A stretch of 64,000 bases of DNA. It comes from Bigelowiella natans CCMP2755. Its lineage: Eukaryota; Cercozoa; Chlorarachniophyceae. The notes under the pieces are model-generated. The model saw nothing but the letters and a program-made list of their open reading frames with translations. It did not search any database and was not told the origin of the DNA. The position numbers were made by a program, and so were the translations under genes. How positions within the stretch are numbered: position 1 is the first letter of the stretch; each line of letters opens with the position of its first letter. This document shows, one piece after another, positions 24,501-38,400 of this stretch. The DNA lies in NCBI GenBank assembly GCA_000320545.1, contig ADNK01001071.1, forward strand, positions 31,001 to 95,000, written 5' to 3'.

Positions 24501-27500
24501 TCCGACCCACTCGTGTCGAATACAATTGCCCGTGGGTTGTTGAAAAGAGTCGTTGTTCCCTTACCGTCCTTGAGCCCTGCTGTAGCGCCACCACCGATTG
24601 TATGAACCGCCATACCCTGCATATCGATCTGACGAATTCGGTTGTTGCTCATATCGGCAACGTAAAGCAACGGAGGATAAGCGATAGGGTCGACAGCAAT
24701 GCCCCTCGGATTGTAGAAACGTGTGTTGAGCCCCACGCCATCCAAAAATCCTTGACTGTAGCTGCCGGCTATAGTCAAGACCTCACTGGTGTTGAGGTTG
24801 ACTTCCCGCACACTGTCATGGCCATATTGGACGATGAATAGCCGCTTCTGCTTGGCGCCAAACTGTTCCGTGTAGATGCAGATAGACGCCGGGTAGTTGA
24901 AATACGCATAGTTCACAGGGCCATCACGGACCGATCCGGTGCCGGTCCCGGCTGTGCGATACACCTCCGTAGCTCCAGGCTCTACCACAATCTTACGAAT
25001 GCGGTGATTATATGTATCAGCGACGTAAATGTTGAGCTTAGTTGGTGACTCACGGTCTAGCGCCAAATCCATGGGATAGTAAAACCTCGCATTGAGACTT
25101 CGTCCATCTCGGTAAGAAGCGCTATTCCTTGTCCCTGCGACGGTGTCGGTCACGTCGACGGAAAGGTCGATGCTACGGATTGTGTGGGTACCATAGTCCG
25201 CAATGTAAACGAACTCACGCTTGACCCCAAGATCATCAAACCTCTCAAACTCAATGCCGTGAGGCGAGCTGAATCGCGCAACTGCTCGAGTTCCGTCCAG
25301 GTGGCCGGCGGAGCCTGAAAGCGAGAGCATCTTCACAGAACGATCCAACAGATTATAGCGCCTGATGCGGTGGTCGTTTGCGGTCACGTAAAGATAGTTC
25401 TTCTCTGCATCGATGCCACCACCGAAGTACTGAATTGCCGTGTCGCGGATTCGTGTTGTAGCCTCAGTGGATAAAGGATTGAATGGCAGGCTCCTTGTAC
25501 TCGGAGAGACTGTTGGGTATGCCGTCTTTGTTGGCATGGCTGTTGTCGGTGTGGAGGTCGGCGCAGCAGTTGCTTGAAGAATTTTCCGTATTATTTTGTT
25601 GTTGAAGTCGGACAAGTAAAGCGGTCTAGCCCCGCGTGGATCCACGATACCGAAATATGGGAAGTTAAATCGAGCGATGTGCCCGTAGCCGTCACGAGCC
25701 ACAGCTGCGACACCGATACCTGCGATGCTCTGTACAATCTGCGTCTGCAGATCTATCGCCCTGATTTTGTTGTTGTTGCTATCCATCACGTAGAGCAACG
25801 GCGGCTCGCGACTCGGGTCGACAATCACATCATTTGGGCCCCAGAACACAGCAGAGCTAATACTCCCGTCTGTGTAAGCGCTGCCAGCTCCAGGCAAGCC
25901 AGTAATTGTCGTGACTTCCTTGGTTAATAGATTGATCTTACGGATCGCGTGATTGTCTCGGTCCGCAACATACAGGGTCCTCGTACCGTACGATGTCTTG
26001 TGGTAGCCAAGGCCGACAGGATCGTTCCAGCGAGTATTTGAAGCAGCCCCGTCTCGATATCCGGAAGACGTGCTACCGGCCAATACACCGGTATAGAACT
26101 GTCCTGCATACGTCCCCACCCCTGCTACAACCTCTCGGATTAAGTGATTGCTTTGGTCCGCGACGTAAATCTTGGTTATGGAGTTGACATCCTCAACAAC
26201 GCAGTCCCGAGGGTTCCTCAGGCGTGAGGCCGTGCCGTAGCCATTCGAACTTCCGTAGCTGCCGGTAGGATGGCCGGCGATCGTTGTGACTTCCATGGCA
26301 AAGAAGTTAAGCTTGCGGATTTTGTGGTTGTCACCGTCCACAACGAAGAGATTCTTTGTCACCTTCTCGTAGCAAACTCCCACTGGATCATTAAACTGCG
26401 CAGTTGCAAAAGGGCCGTCGCGGTAGCCAGAGCTTGATCCACCAGCGAGCAAGAAGTTCGCCATGGTGTCCAACCTGAGATAGGTGCATGTGAGAAATGT
26501 TAAAACTTGCTATTCACACTGGGAGATTGACGGAAACACAAGGAACAGGAGAGAGGAAAGCAAAGAGAAACTAGGGGGATTATACGAACATTACAAAAAA
26601 CACCCCTATATACGCAGAAAGAAGTGAAAGTGACCGTGTTTGGTAGATCTTATGGGCTGCAGTGTAGTATAAGTAGCCCGTAGCGACGTTGATATCCATT
26701 CCTCGTGGCTTATCCGAACCCAGGTTGATCACTGAAGTGACCATAGCATTTGAAAGAGTTATCGGGGAACCACGGTTGGTGGGCCCGCCGGTTGGGGATT
26801 GGGTCATTGTCGGTACAAGGGTTGTCGGGTTCGCAGTGGGAGAAAGTGTTGCGGATGACAGCACTCGGATTGCTTTGTTACTGTAGTCTAGGTAGAAGAC
26901 GGAGCGAAGACCCTTGGGGTTGAATACCAGGTCCCTGGCGTTGTCCATCCTAACAAGATTACCCTTTCCGTCTATAATCCCCCCACTCGACGAGCCCAAA
27001 ATCGAATATACTTTGTCGGTCAACGAGTCGTACAAGCGAATCTTATCACCAGTATTTTCCCCCACGAAGACGTAGGGCGGGCTTCGAGTGTTGTCGACCG
27101 CGACACTAATCGGTCGATTAAAGCGCGCGACGCGGCCTGGACCATCTCTCTGGCCATGACTGTTGACTGTCCCCGCAACTGTTTTCACCTCCATAGTCTG
27201 CGTGTCAATCTGGCGCAGCAGCGAGTATTGGTAATCAGCAACATATAAAACGGGATAGCCCTTGCTGACGTCAACTGTGACGTCATATGGGGAGTAGAAG
27301 CGGCAATGTGTGCCCACGCCGTCGCGGACCCCGGCATTTCTATCCCCAGCGATAGTGTCGACGACGGTTCCCATACTAGAAATGTCGATAACTCGTATTT
27401 TGTGGTAGCCGCGGTCGGCGACATACAGCATTGTACGCCCCATGCTCGGCTTGTACATTGCCATGCCCTCCGGATAGTAGAACCTCGCTTGGAAGGCGGC

Positions 27501-29390
27501 TCCATCATTGTAACCGCTGCCTCCCCCCGCAAGGATTTTCACAACCTTTCGGTCTAGATCAACGACGCGAATCCTGTGGTTGTAGTTATCAACCACGTAC
27601 ACATATCGTTCACCAGGCCTACGTTTTTCATAAACCAAGCCTCGTGGAGAATAGAAACGGGCTATGGATAGCTGCCCATCCATGAGCGCAGCAGACCCAC
27701 TCCCGGCGACTCTCGCAACTGATTGGTCCACAAGGTTGACGCGCCGAATTATGTGATCACTGCAGCTGACGTACATCATCTCGTTCTCCTTGTCGTAATC
27801 CATTTGGAACATTGTGAATGTTGCATGGAACTTCGTTGTTGATTCTGCAGATTCGAATGGCCGGCCTGATTAACATACAAGAATGGGGAAAGAGTGGGAG
27901 GAGAAAATATAAGCATAGGAAATATAACTAGGATGGATACTTTTGATCACCACCACCACCTCACTCTTTTTCGTGAGGACTACTTTCATTCTCACTGTCA
28001 TTTCATACAACCTCTGGCAGTCGGCGTTGTTGTAGGTGTCCGAGTAATTGTGGGGACGGATGTCGGAGAAGCGGTTACATTCCGATAAACTAAAGTCCTG
28101 ACAGCTTGGTTGGTACAATCAGTAACGTAAAGCTTCCGTTCCCCTCGTTTGTCAAAGGCCATTCCCCATAGATAACCAAACTGGGCAGTGCCTCCAAACC
28201 CGTCCATCTGCGGCATATTCGATCCGACGCCAGCAACACTGTTGACCTCGTTAGTCAGAAGATCTAGAGAACGGACCTTGTAATTGCCGTACTCGCTCAC
28301 GTACAACAGGGGTGGATTCCGGGTTGGATCGATCTCGAGGAAATGAGGCTTGGAGAACAGTGCAATGGTTCCAATGCCATCTCGGCCCCCAACAACACTG
28401 CGTCGGCCTGCGATCGTCGTAACCTGTTGATTTGCCAAGTTGACCCGCCGTATCCGGTGGTAGGTGTAGCCGGTGACATAGACACTGTTCTCATAGTGAA
28501 CGATACCCGTTGGGTAGTGGAAGCGTGCATGTGTGGTATGCCCGTCAAAGTAGCCGCAGGATCCCGAACCCGCCACGCGACTCACGATCACACCGTACAG
28601 GTTGATAGTGAGGACCCTCACAAGACAATTGGTTCGATCCGCTACGTACACATATTTCGCTGTCGGCGCCACCTTGACGGAGACATCGTTAGGATTGCGG
28701 GAATCCTGAGGTGATCCCCGGGCCATCACCGTTACCATAACTTCCAGTTGGATGACCAGCTAGCGTGGTGACTGCACGATTGGTCAAATCTATAAGCCTG
28801 ATCTGATGCGAATTGTAGTCGGCAACGTACACTTGGTGCGCACTAGTTTCGGGGTCAACGACAAATTGCATCCCCGTAGGCTCGTTGAATCGCGCATTCT
28901 TAAGAGCGCCGTCAAAGTAGCCAGCCGTACCCGACCCAGCGACCACTACCACCTGTCCAGTCTTAAGGTCCATGCGCCGAATCCTGTCATCGACCGAGGA
29001 GATGTACAAGTTGTTTGAGGCCTCGTCAAGGGCCACGCCGCGAGGGCAGCCATTCGTCATCCCCCTTGTCGCTGTGTCAACGATTACGCGGTCTGCTCTC
29101 ATGGTTTTGCCTCTCACGGAAGGAGCGCTGGTGGGATGACAGGTGATTGTTGGTCCTATAGTGGTTGGGGTACGCGTGGGCGACACAGTACCTCCGTTTG
29201 CAAAACGAATTGTATTGGTAGATATATCTGTCCAATAGATTGCACGCCCGGCCGCAGTGTCGAAGGTGGGGAAATAGGGAGAGTATACCCTGTAAATGTA
29301 TGGCATGTGAGGTTTTGTTAAATGCATGTTTATCTATTCCAATTGAGGTGTATGCCAGGACAGAAACTAAATACGTACTCATAAAACCGA

Positions 29391-29433
<43 letters not shown>

Positions 29434-32400
29434 ATAAAATAATAATAATGAATATATTTGTAGATATATATGTATATTATACATATTAAAGAGAGAGAGA
29501 AAGAGAGGGGGGGGGGGGGTGGAGGAGTTGACTTTGCAATTTGGCCCTTGCCGTCGACTTGACCTCCCGATCCTGTTCCTGCAACAAGCCCGACCATTTG
29601 TGTCTTCAAATCGAGCGCTCTCACTCTATGACCACTGTAATCACAGATGTACAAGACCGGCGGATTGCGCGTCTTATCCGCGGTGATGCCCCATGGATAG
29701 TAAAAGCGCGCCGTTGTCGCTCTGCCATCCCAATTGCCCCCGCTGCGAGCCTTGTTTGCAATGGTGGTGACCTGGCGAGCCTCGAGATTGATGGCCCTAA
29801 TGTTGGAGTACTGGTAGTTTGTCACGTATACCCACGTGGTGCCACCGATTTCTGCAGAAGTTACTCCCACAGGATTGTAGAATCGTGAGTAGTCCGACGT
29901 ACCGTCATAGTAACCAGCATTCCTGTTGCCCCCAATCCTGTGCACATACTTGCCATTTTTACCGATTTCAATCATTCTTATTTGGTGGTAGCTGCGATCG
30001 GTAACGAAGATGAGCGTGTTGCCTTTCGTTGATCCCTGTGTGGAGTGGAGCACGTCAACATCATGTGGATAGTTGAACTGGGCGTGCATAGCATGGCCGT
30101 CGCGATAGCCCCGGCCTCCGTCCCCTGCGACAATGTCTACGATGCCTTTTTGCAGGTCGATGACGCGAACCTTGCTGTTGTACGAATCGGCCAAATACAG
30201 CTTCTGCCCGCCCCCGTAGTTGTCGTAGCACATACCCAAGGGGGTGTAAAACCTCGAATTTGTCATCACTCCATCGACAGATCCGCTTGCTATGCCACCA
30301 ATGCGCTTAATAGAACCGTCTTTCATGCTGATCCGGCGAATTGAATGGTCTGACATAGTCGCATAGATATACCTATTGACTGGGTCCATCGCGAGACCCT
30401 TGAACTGTGTGCTGTCCTTGATCAGTGTACCAGTCTGAGAATAGGGTACCCACAACGGCATCGCTCGGTTCGTAGGCACTCTCGTGGGAGAGATGGTTTG
30501 TGTTGGAGCCAGGGTTGATGGAGAAGAGGTCGGGATGGACATGTTTCCGTATCCAACGGAACGAATCTTGTAATTACTGTAGTCCACGAAGAATAGCGTC
30601 CCAAGATTGTAGCTGGGGGAATAGACCATGCCCCATGGCCTATTCATGCGGGCGGAATGCGATGGTCCGTCGACGGCCTGGCCTATGACTCCAATGCCAG
30701 CGACTCTGCCAGACGACCTGTCCTTCATGTCGATCACTCTTATTATGCTGTTTGAGTAATCGCTGACGTACACAAACGGAGGACTTACTGAATCATCAAC
30801 AGCTACCCCACGTGGATAATTGAACCGAGAATTGGTACCAATCCCATCTCTATTGCTGGCGCTGTTGCGGTATCCCCCAATTGTAGTTACCTGTCCGTTC
30901 GCCATGTTGATGGCGCGGACGCAGTCGTAAGATCCCTCTGCAATAAACAGCATGCCAGTGCCTTGCTTGCTAAGCGCAATAGCCTGGGGATGATAGAAGT
31001 AGGCGCTATTCCTATGTCCGTCCCTAAAGCTACGGCTACTTCCAGCATATGTCGACACGATGCTTCCCATTGCTCCCTCCGTTATCAAACGAATTCGGTA
31101 GTTACTAAGGTCAGCGATATACAACTCCAAATCTCCAGTAGACTTTCGCCAGCCCACGATATCATAGGGGTTATAGAACAGTGCCGTCCGTGGCGACCCG
31201 TCCCTATACCCATAGCTTCCAGTGGGGTGCCCTGCAGCCTTCACCACAGTGCCACTGTTTAGGTTTACCTCTCGGATGTTGTGATATGAATCGCACACGT
31301 ACAGTATTGGCTGCGCAAACGAATCGTCAACCCAAATACCCCTCGGGTTGTTAAAGCGCGCTGTCATGAGTGGCCCGTCATAATAGTGAGCACTTCCGTA
31401 TCCGGCAATGTGTGTTCTTGTTCCGGTTTTAATATTGACCTTATAGATTTTGTCGTCGGCGTTGCCGTAGTAAATCTCATGTCGCTTATCAGATATTCCA
31501 ATGTTGTATGTATAACCAGAGTAGGAATTCACTGCGTTGACGTAACTGTTTGGGAGATTAAAGGGCTCCTTGCGCTCGGTGGGGGCAGAGGTCGGGTTAA
31601 CAGTGAAAATCGGCCCTTGTGTCGACGGGGTCATCGTTGGAGAAAGTGTCAACTCGGATATCATACGCACGGCTCGGTTGTTATACTCGAAGATGTAAAT
31701 CTTAGTGCCGTCTGGTGACACCTGCACACCCTGTGGATTGTAGAAGGCTGCTTTGGTACCCGGTCCATCGAAGTAGCCCGTAGCTCCTACGCCAGCTACA
31801 GTACCGACGGTCTGTGTGCTAAGGTCGATTGCACGAACCCAATGTGTGTTATAGTCGTTCACGTACAAAATGGGAGGGTTAACACTCCTGTCGATTCCTA
31901 TCCCCCATGGTCTAGAGAACCTCGCCGAAAGCGCGCTCCCATCCCTTTTGGAGTGGCTGTTGTAATACCCAGCAATGGTGTAGACTCTGTTGTTGTTGGT
32001 GTCAAGTTTGCGCACAATTGCCCCGTAGTAGTCGGTAATGTACAGCACTTCCTTAGCCTGCGATTCATCAATTGCGATAGAGGTCGGGTAGTAAAAATAT
32101 GAGCTCAATGCAGGCCCGTCACGGCGACTTGCACTTCCAGTACCTGCAGCTCTTGTGACATCGACACCAAAGGGCGTCATCGTGATCTTGCGGATCATGT
32201 GGGATTGGTAGTCTGTGACCCAGACGTGCGTCACACCGTTTGGCCGCACACTGACCGCAACTTCTTTTGGATTGTAAAACCTGCATGACCATGGTTTTCC
32301 GTCAGTACTCCCTGCATTCCTACTTCCTGCGACGTGGTGTACAGTTTGGTCGGTCAAGTCGATGCGGCGAATCTGGTGGTAGGATTCATCAACCACGTAC

Positions 32401-35400
32401 AACCATTTCTTGCTGTTCCTTTCCGATAGTGCGAGTCCTCTTGGGTTGTAGAAGCGTGCATACGTGGCAGCACCATCATAGTAGCCGGCAGTTCCACTCC
32501 CAGCCAACCTTGTGGATAGTCCAGTGCCCATGTTGACCTCATGGATTCTATGGTCGCTCCCAGCGACATACATGATCTGCCTCTCAAAGTCGATTGCACC
32601 TTTACCTCTTACATAGAAACTCGTAGTCTTGAAGACGGTGGAAACGCTCGAACGTCGTCCCCAAACTGGTAGCCTTCGGATAGTTGGCGGACCTATAGGA
32701 ACTCCCGTAGGGCTTTGCGTTGCGACCCTCGTTGGGATATAGATCTTCCGGATACAATTATTTGAGTAGTCAGCGACGTACAGGACAGTTGAGCGGTTTC
32801 GTGTGTCGCAGATGATTCCCCTCGGTCGGTAAAACGAACTGTACAGAGCAGGTCCATCCCTCATTGTCACATAGCGACCTTCCCCTGCGACAGTATTGAC
32901 GATTCCAGTCTTTTGATCGAGCATGCGAATATCATGGTTACTGTACTCGGTGGTGTATAGGTCGGGTGGATTTCTCGTCTTGTCTAGAGCAATTCCCCAC
33001 ACACTATAGAACCGAGCCTGGCTCCTGGGGCCATCGCGCTTACTGTTGCCGTTTTGGATGCCTGCGATAGTGTACACTCTACCGTTCCTTGTGTCGACTT
33101 TGCGTATTATGTCGTAGGTGTAATCCGCGACATACACATCAACATATTTGTCGGTTCTTTCATACACAGCGACGTCGCGTGGACTATAGAAGTACGAGCT
33201 GAGCGCCGGGCCGTCCCGTCTTCCAGCGCTGCCTGAACCGGCAACTGTTTCGATCACTCGATGGCCTGCCAAGAGTTTTACCACTCGAATCCGGTGGTTA
33301 CTATAATCCGCAATGTAGAGGTCAGGCTCAGGCAGGTCGGCATTCCCAATAACATCCTAACAAGTCAAGAAACACATGCGTTAGTGAAGTAAGTATCACG
33401 AGTATTGTCAACATTGGCAGTGCAGCCCGTCAATCGAAGAATCTCAGTCGACGGTAGCGAGTGCACGTCCCCTCATCACCATAAAATTCAATACAGCACC
33501 TCTTTTGGATGATTTGCCAACTTGGATCGGTGAATGGAGATGCCATATGGATTGTAAAGCAGCGCATAGGTCGCAGGACCGTCACGGTAGCCGTAACTGG
33601 TACTTCCAGCCACTGTGAAAACCTCATCTCTTTGGATATCAATGCGACGAATGCGGTGATTGGATGGGTCTGCCACGTAGATAATGGGCCGCATGTTGCC
33701 ACGGTCAATGGCCAAGCCAGCCGGGTTGTAAAAGCGTGCCGTCGTCATCTTACCATCGTAGTTCCCTGCAGATCCAGATCCAGCGAGCACTGTCATTAGC
33801 CGCGAGTCGAGGGAAAGCTTATGAATCTTATGATGGCTCGAGGAAAAATAGATTACGTTCTCTTCCTCGTCTAGACAAAGCCCGTTGATCCCCGTGGTGT
33901 ACTTGAAGACCGTATCAGTAACGACCTGGTCGACGCGGAGAGGTATGCCTCGTTTAGTCGGTGACAAAGTCGGCACCGCCGTGACAACTGGCATTTTTGT
34001 AGTAGGTGCACTGGTTTGCGTGTCTGCTACGTAGCTGATCTCTCGGAAGGAGTACGTGCCTCGGTCAACTACGTAGAGTACCCTCTTTCCATCCGGCTTT
34101 CGGCGGAAAATGACTTGACTAGGTTGGTAAAATTGAGCCTCGTACCTATTTTAGGAGATAAATGACCCTATGCATAATTTACAGTATAGCTCTATTTCGA
34201 CACAGATATACTTCTGCATACACATGTGCATCCTTCTCCTTCCCATCATCTTCAATACTGCGCGCGCGCGCGCGCGCACACACACACACACACACAACAC
34301 ACACACACACACAAGGGCGTAAAGTGCTCATACCCAAAGCCATCCTTCGGTAATCTGTTGCTAGCTCCAGGATTATACCCTGCAACCAGGTAGGTTTTTT
34401 GCGTTGCAAGGTCGACACCACGCACACGATGATAAGTATATCCAGCCGCGTAAAGAAATCCAGGACTTCTTGTGTTATCAATGGCCAAGCCCCACGGCCT
34501 GTGAAACCGTGCGTACGTGCCTCTACCATCACGTTGAGTCGCCGAATTGCCGTAGCCGGCGATGGTCGTGACCTGATTGCCAGTCACATCGACCTTTCGG
34601 ATGCAGTCATTTTCGAAATCGCCAATATAAAGCACAGTATTTCCACCGCTATCGTCTACGACGATGCCGCGTGGATTACGAAAGTATGCATGGGTAAGGC
34701 GCCCATCTCGCCAGCCTGCAGGTCCATAACTGTTACCGCTGCCGGCGACGCGGGTGACATAGTCGAGAGAACCGTCACTTGGAATCGTAATCTTTCGGAC
34801 CAGATGACCACTATAATCCACTGTGTAGAGCAAGGTACCCTCCGTTGGCTTCTTCTGCATTGTGAGCCCACTTGGGTAATAGAACCGCGCTTTAAGTGCG
34901 TATCCGTCCCAGAAACCATAGCTGCTTTCACCAGCTATGGTCAAACATTCACGCTTAGTCATGTCCAGCACTCGGATTCTATGGTATTGTCGGTCAGCAA
35001 AGTAAAACTTCACTTCCCCGTCAGCAGATCTGTCGAGGACAACCCCTTCTACAGAGGTACTGAAACGGCATGTTGTAAACGGCCCATCATAATAGCCACT
35101 GCTGGTCCCTGCGATATTCTTCACGATGCCCGTGTCGGGGTTCATCGATCTCATTCTCGCGACAGAGTCAAAGAAGTAGAGGAGCTTATCATCCTCGTCC
35201 CAGACAGCTCCATTTGGATACCCCCCCGTGCTTCGCCCGAGGGTTCGCACGTTGGCCATCTCTGCAACCATTATGTCGCCGCGACCAGAGATAGCTGGCT
35301 GGAAGGTTGGACCGCTTGTGCCGGGAACTGGAGATCCTGTCGGAGCGTTCATCGTAGACAGAACGCGAATCTTGCTGTTACTATAATCGGCAATATAAAT

Positions 35401-38400
35401 CCTGCGAGAGTTCGTATCGATCGTGATAGAGTATGGATTATTGAATAATGCTACGGAGCCCGATCCATCACGGTAGCCAGCCACATACATATATTGTACA
35501 AGAGGCGTGACACTGCGTGTATTCATATTGACTTGTCGGATTCTGTCAGTATTATACTCCAGCACGTACATAGTCGGGGCCGAGGGAGACGTCAGGTCGA
35601 GAGCCATGCTGATTGGGTTGTTGAACCTCGCATTAGTGCCTACTCCATCAAACCAAGAAGCAGACCCCATTCGCCCCACAAAAGTGGTTACGACTGTTTG
35701 CCTAACATTGCTCGGCACCTCCAATTTGCGGATAGCATCTCCATACTCTGCGACATAAATAATGTCCTTACCAGATTGATGTTTTTCGAAAACGACATCA
35801 CGAGGACTGTTGAACCTAGCGCGTGTCCATGTTCCATCATAGCTCCCAGCACTTCTCGTATAATAACCTCCAACCATATGCACTTGGGTGCCGTCGAATT
35901 GTCGAACCTTATGGTTGGAATAGTCAGCAATGTAAATTTTGCCCTTTGCGTACACAGCGAGGCCGTATGGGTTGTAGAATCTGGAGGACAGTGCCGCACC
36001 ATCGTTGTAGCCATACGAGTTGTATCGCCCACAGACAGTTGTGACCATATTGGTTCGCATATCGAATTTCCTTATGATGTGATAGGATGAGCTTGTTGCA
36101 AAGATCACCTGGTAATCATCAAATTGATCTATCTCCATTCCCCAAATGTTGTAAAAATAAGCTGAGGATGCGGGTCCGTCACGATGAGAGGCGGTTCCCG
36201 TTCCAGCGACTGTAGTGATTTGCCCATTTTCAATCTTATAAATTCTATAATTACCGGAGGCGTACAGGAGCGACCTTGTTGGATCAAATGTCAAAACCTT
36301 GGGCGACGTGAAGGACACGTATGTCTCAACATTGGTCAGCTTCGGAATGGTTGGCATAACGCCCGTCAACGTTGGGGCTTTGGTCTGAGTTGGTGCGGTA
36401 GTTTCAGGAGGAGAGTAGTACTGGACGGTCCTAATTGCTTGATTGGAATAGTCAGTAAGGTAGAGAGTCCCGTTGTAAAAATGGCAATTATCCGGGTAAT
36501 TAAACATTGCGGAGCTTGTACGACCGTCGCGGTAGCCTGCTGACCTTGTGCCTGCGACCAAATACGTCTGCCCAGTCGATACGTCGATCGACCGAATTGT
36601 TTCATATGTAAGACCCATTACGTAGATGAACGTCGGGTTGCGCGAAACATCCAAGCAAACACCTCGTGGCCTATGAAACTTGGCCGTTAGCAGTGCCCCA
36701 TCTCCGTAGCCCGCAGACCTTCTCACTCCAGCGAGTGTTGTCACTTGTGCACTTGGATTCATAACGATCTTGCGTATCGTATAGGTATACTCGTCACCGA
36801 CATAAACCACTGGGTAGTTGTAGTCGGGATCAACAGCCACGCTGAATGGATGGTAAAAGTACGGAGTCCGCCCATTACCATCCCGATGGGAGGCAGAGCC
36901 TGCTCCGATTGTGTCAACAATGTGCACGCCCGCGGTGCCCATCTTTGTGATAGTGCGTATCCTGTGGTTTGAGCGGTCGGCGATGAAGGTAATCTGGTTT
37001 TGGGAACTGGATGATGGCTTTGGATAGTATATAGAAATGCCACTCGGATAGTAGAATCGAGCATACTTGTTAATTCCATCCTGCATGATTTTAGTTGGGA
37101 GGATGTAATCATCGCAAATTAGGGCGCTATGAAGTGGATAGTAATATTTACAAAAGCTGTCCAAAAAAGTTTATTCACACACATTAGACATTAGTACTCA
37201 AGCATTACTACCTGAGAGCCATAACTCCCAGTGGGGTGTCCAGCAAGCTTCGTTGTAAAGCCGCTACTGAGGTCAACCCTACGGATGTTGTGGTATGTGT
37301 AGTCTGTGACATACAGTACTACTCCCACCTCATCGTAATTGACCTCCAGCTGACTAGGATTGTAGAATCGTGCGACTTGAAGGTTGTGGCCGTCCATATA
37401 ACCTGTACTACCGGTCCCGGCAACGACAGCCATCTGCCCTGTTGCCCGATCCAGACTCCGTATCCGATGGTCGCTAGTCGTGACATACATGGTACCTGTC
37501 CTCCGATCGATAGTCACACCTCGTGGATATCCTCCCATCCCACCTTTTTTCAGGGTCTTCACGACATACTTGACATCGGACATGAATGGACTACCCCTAG
37601 CCGATGGGCCAGTCGTGCCAATGAGAGGAGTGTGAGTCGTAGGTGTAACCGTCGGAGTCAAAGTTGCGCGATAAATCTCGCGAATCGCCATATTAGTGTA
37701 ATCGGCGACGAAAAGGTGACGAGGGTCTTTCTGATCGATCGTTATGTAATATGGGTTGTTGAAACGTGCAGTAGCTCCAGGGCCATCTTCGCGCGCACCA
37801 CCAGTCAGCCTGCCAGCAACACGGTTTACTGCCATGGTCTTCAGATCCACGGATCGAACGCCATCGTAGCCATACCCAGTCACATAGAGAACATGCGGGT
37901 TGCGAGTTTTGTCGATTGTGATGCCAATTGGGTAGTTGAACTTCGCGCTTCTACCAATTCCGTCGAAGAATCCACTCGAATGACGTACTCCAGCGATTGT
38001 TGTTACTTTATTGGCGACAACATCGATTAGTCTGATGGCATGGCTGTATGCGTCCGCAACGTATACATACGCGCCTGTCTTTGCTGGGTTCATTGTAGTT
38101 GCAACGCCTCCAGGGTAGTAAAATCGTGCCGTGTTAGTCGGACCGTCCATCATAGCGGCGCTTCCGGTCCCTCCAGCCGTTTTCACCTCGTTCTTGTGAA
38201 TCTTTCTAACACGGTGGTTGCTCCAATCTGCCACATAGACCTCTGGATCTGAGGATGGAGTCAGCGCAAAGACTGAAACATCTCTTGGATTATTGAAGTA
38301 GGCGCTACTGGGGCGGCCATCGCGGAAGGATGCGGTTCCAGACCCCCCCACTAGATAGAGGGTTTTCGTCACAAGGTTTAACTTGCGGATCCTATGACTA

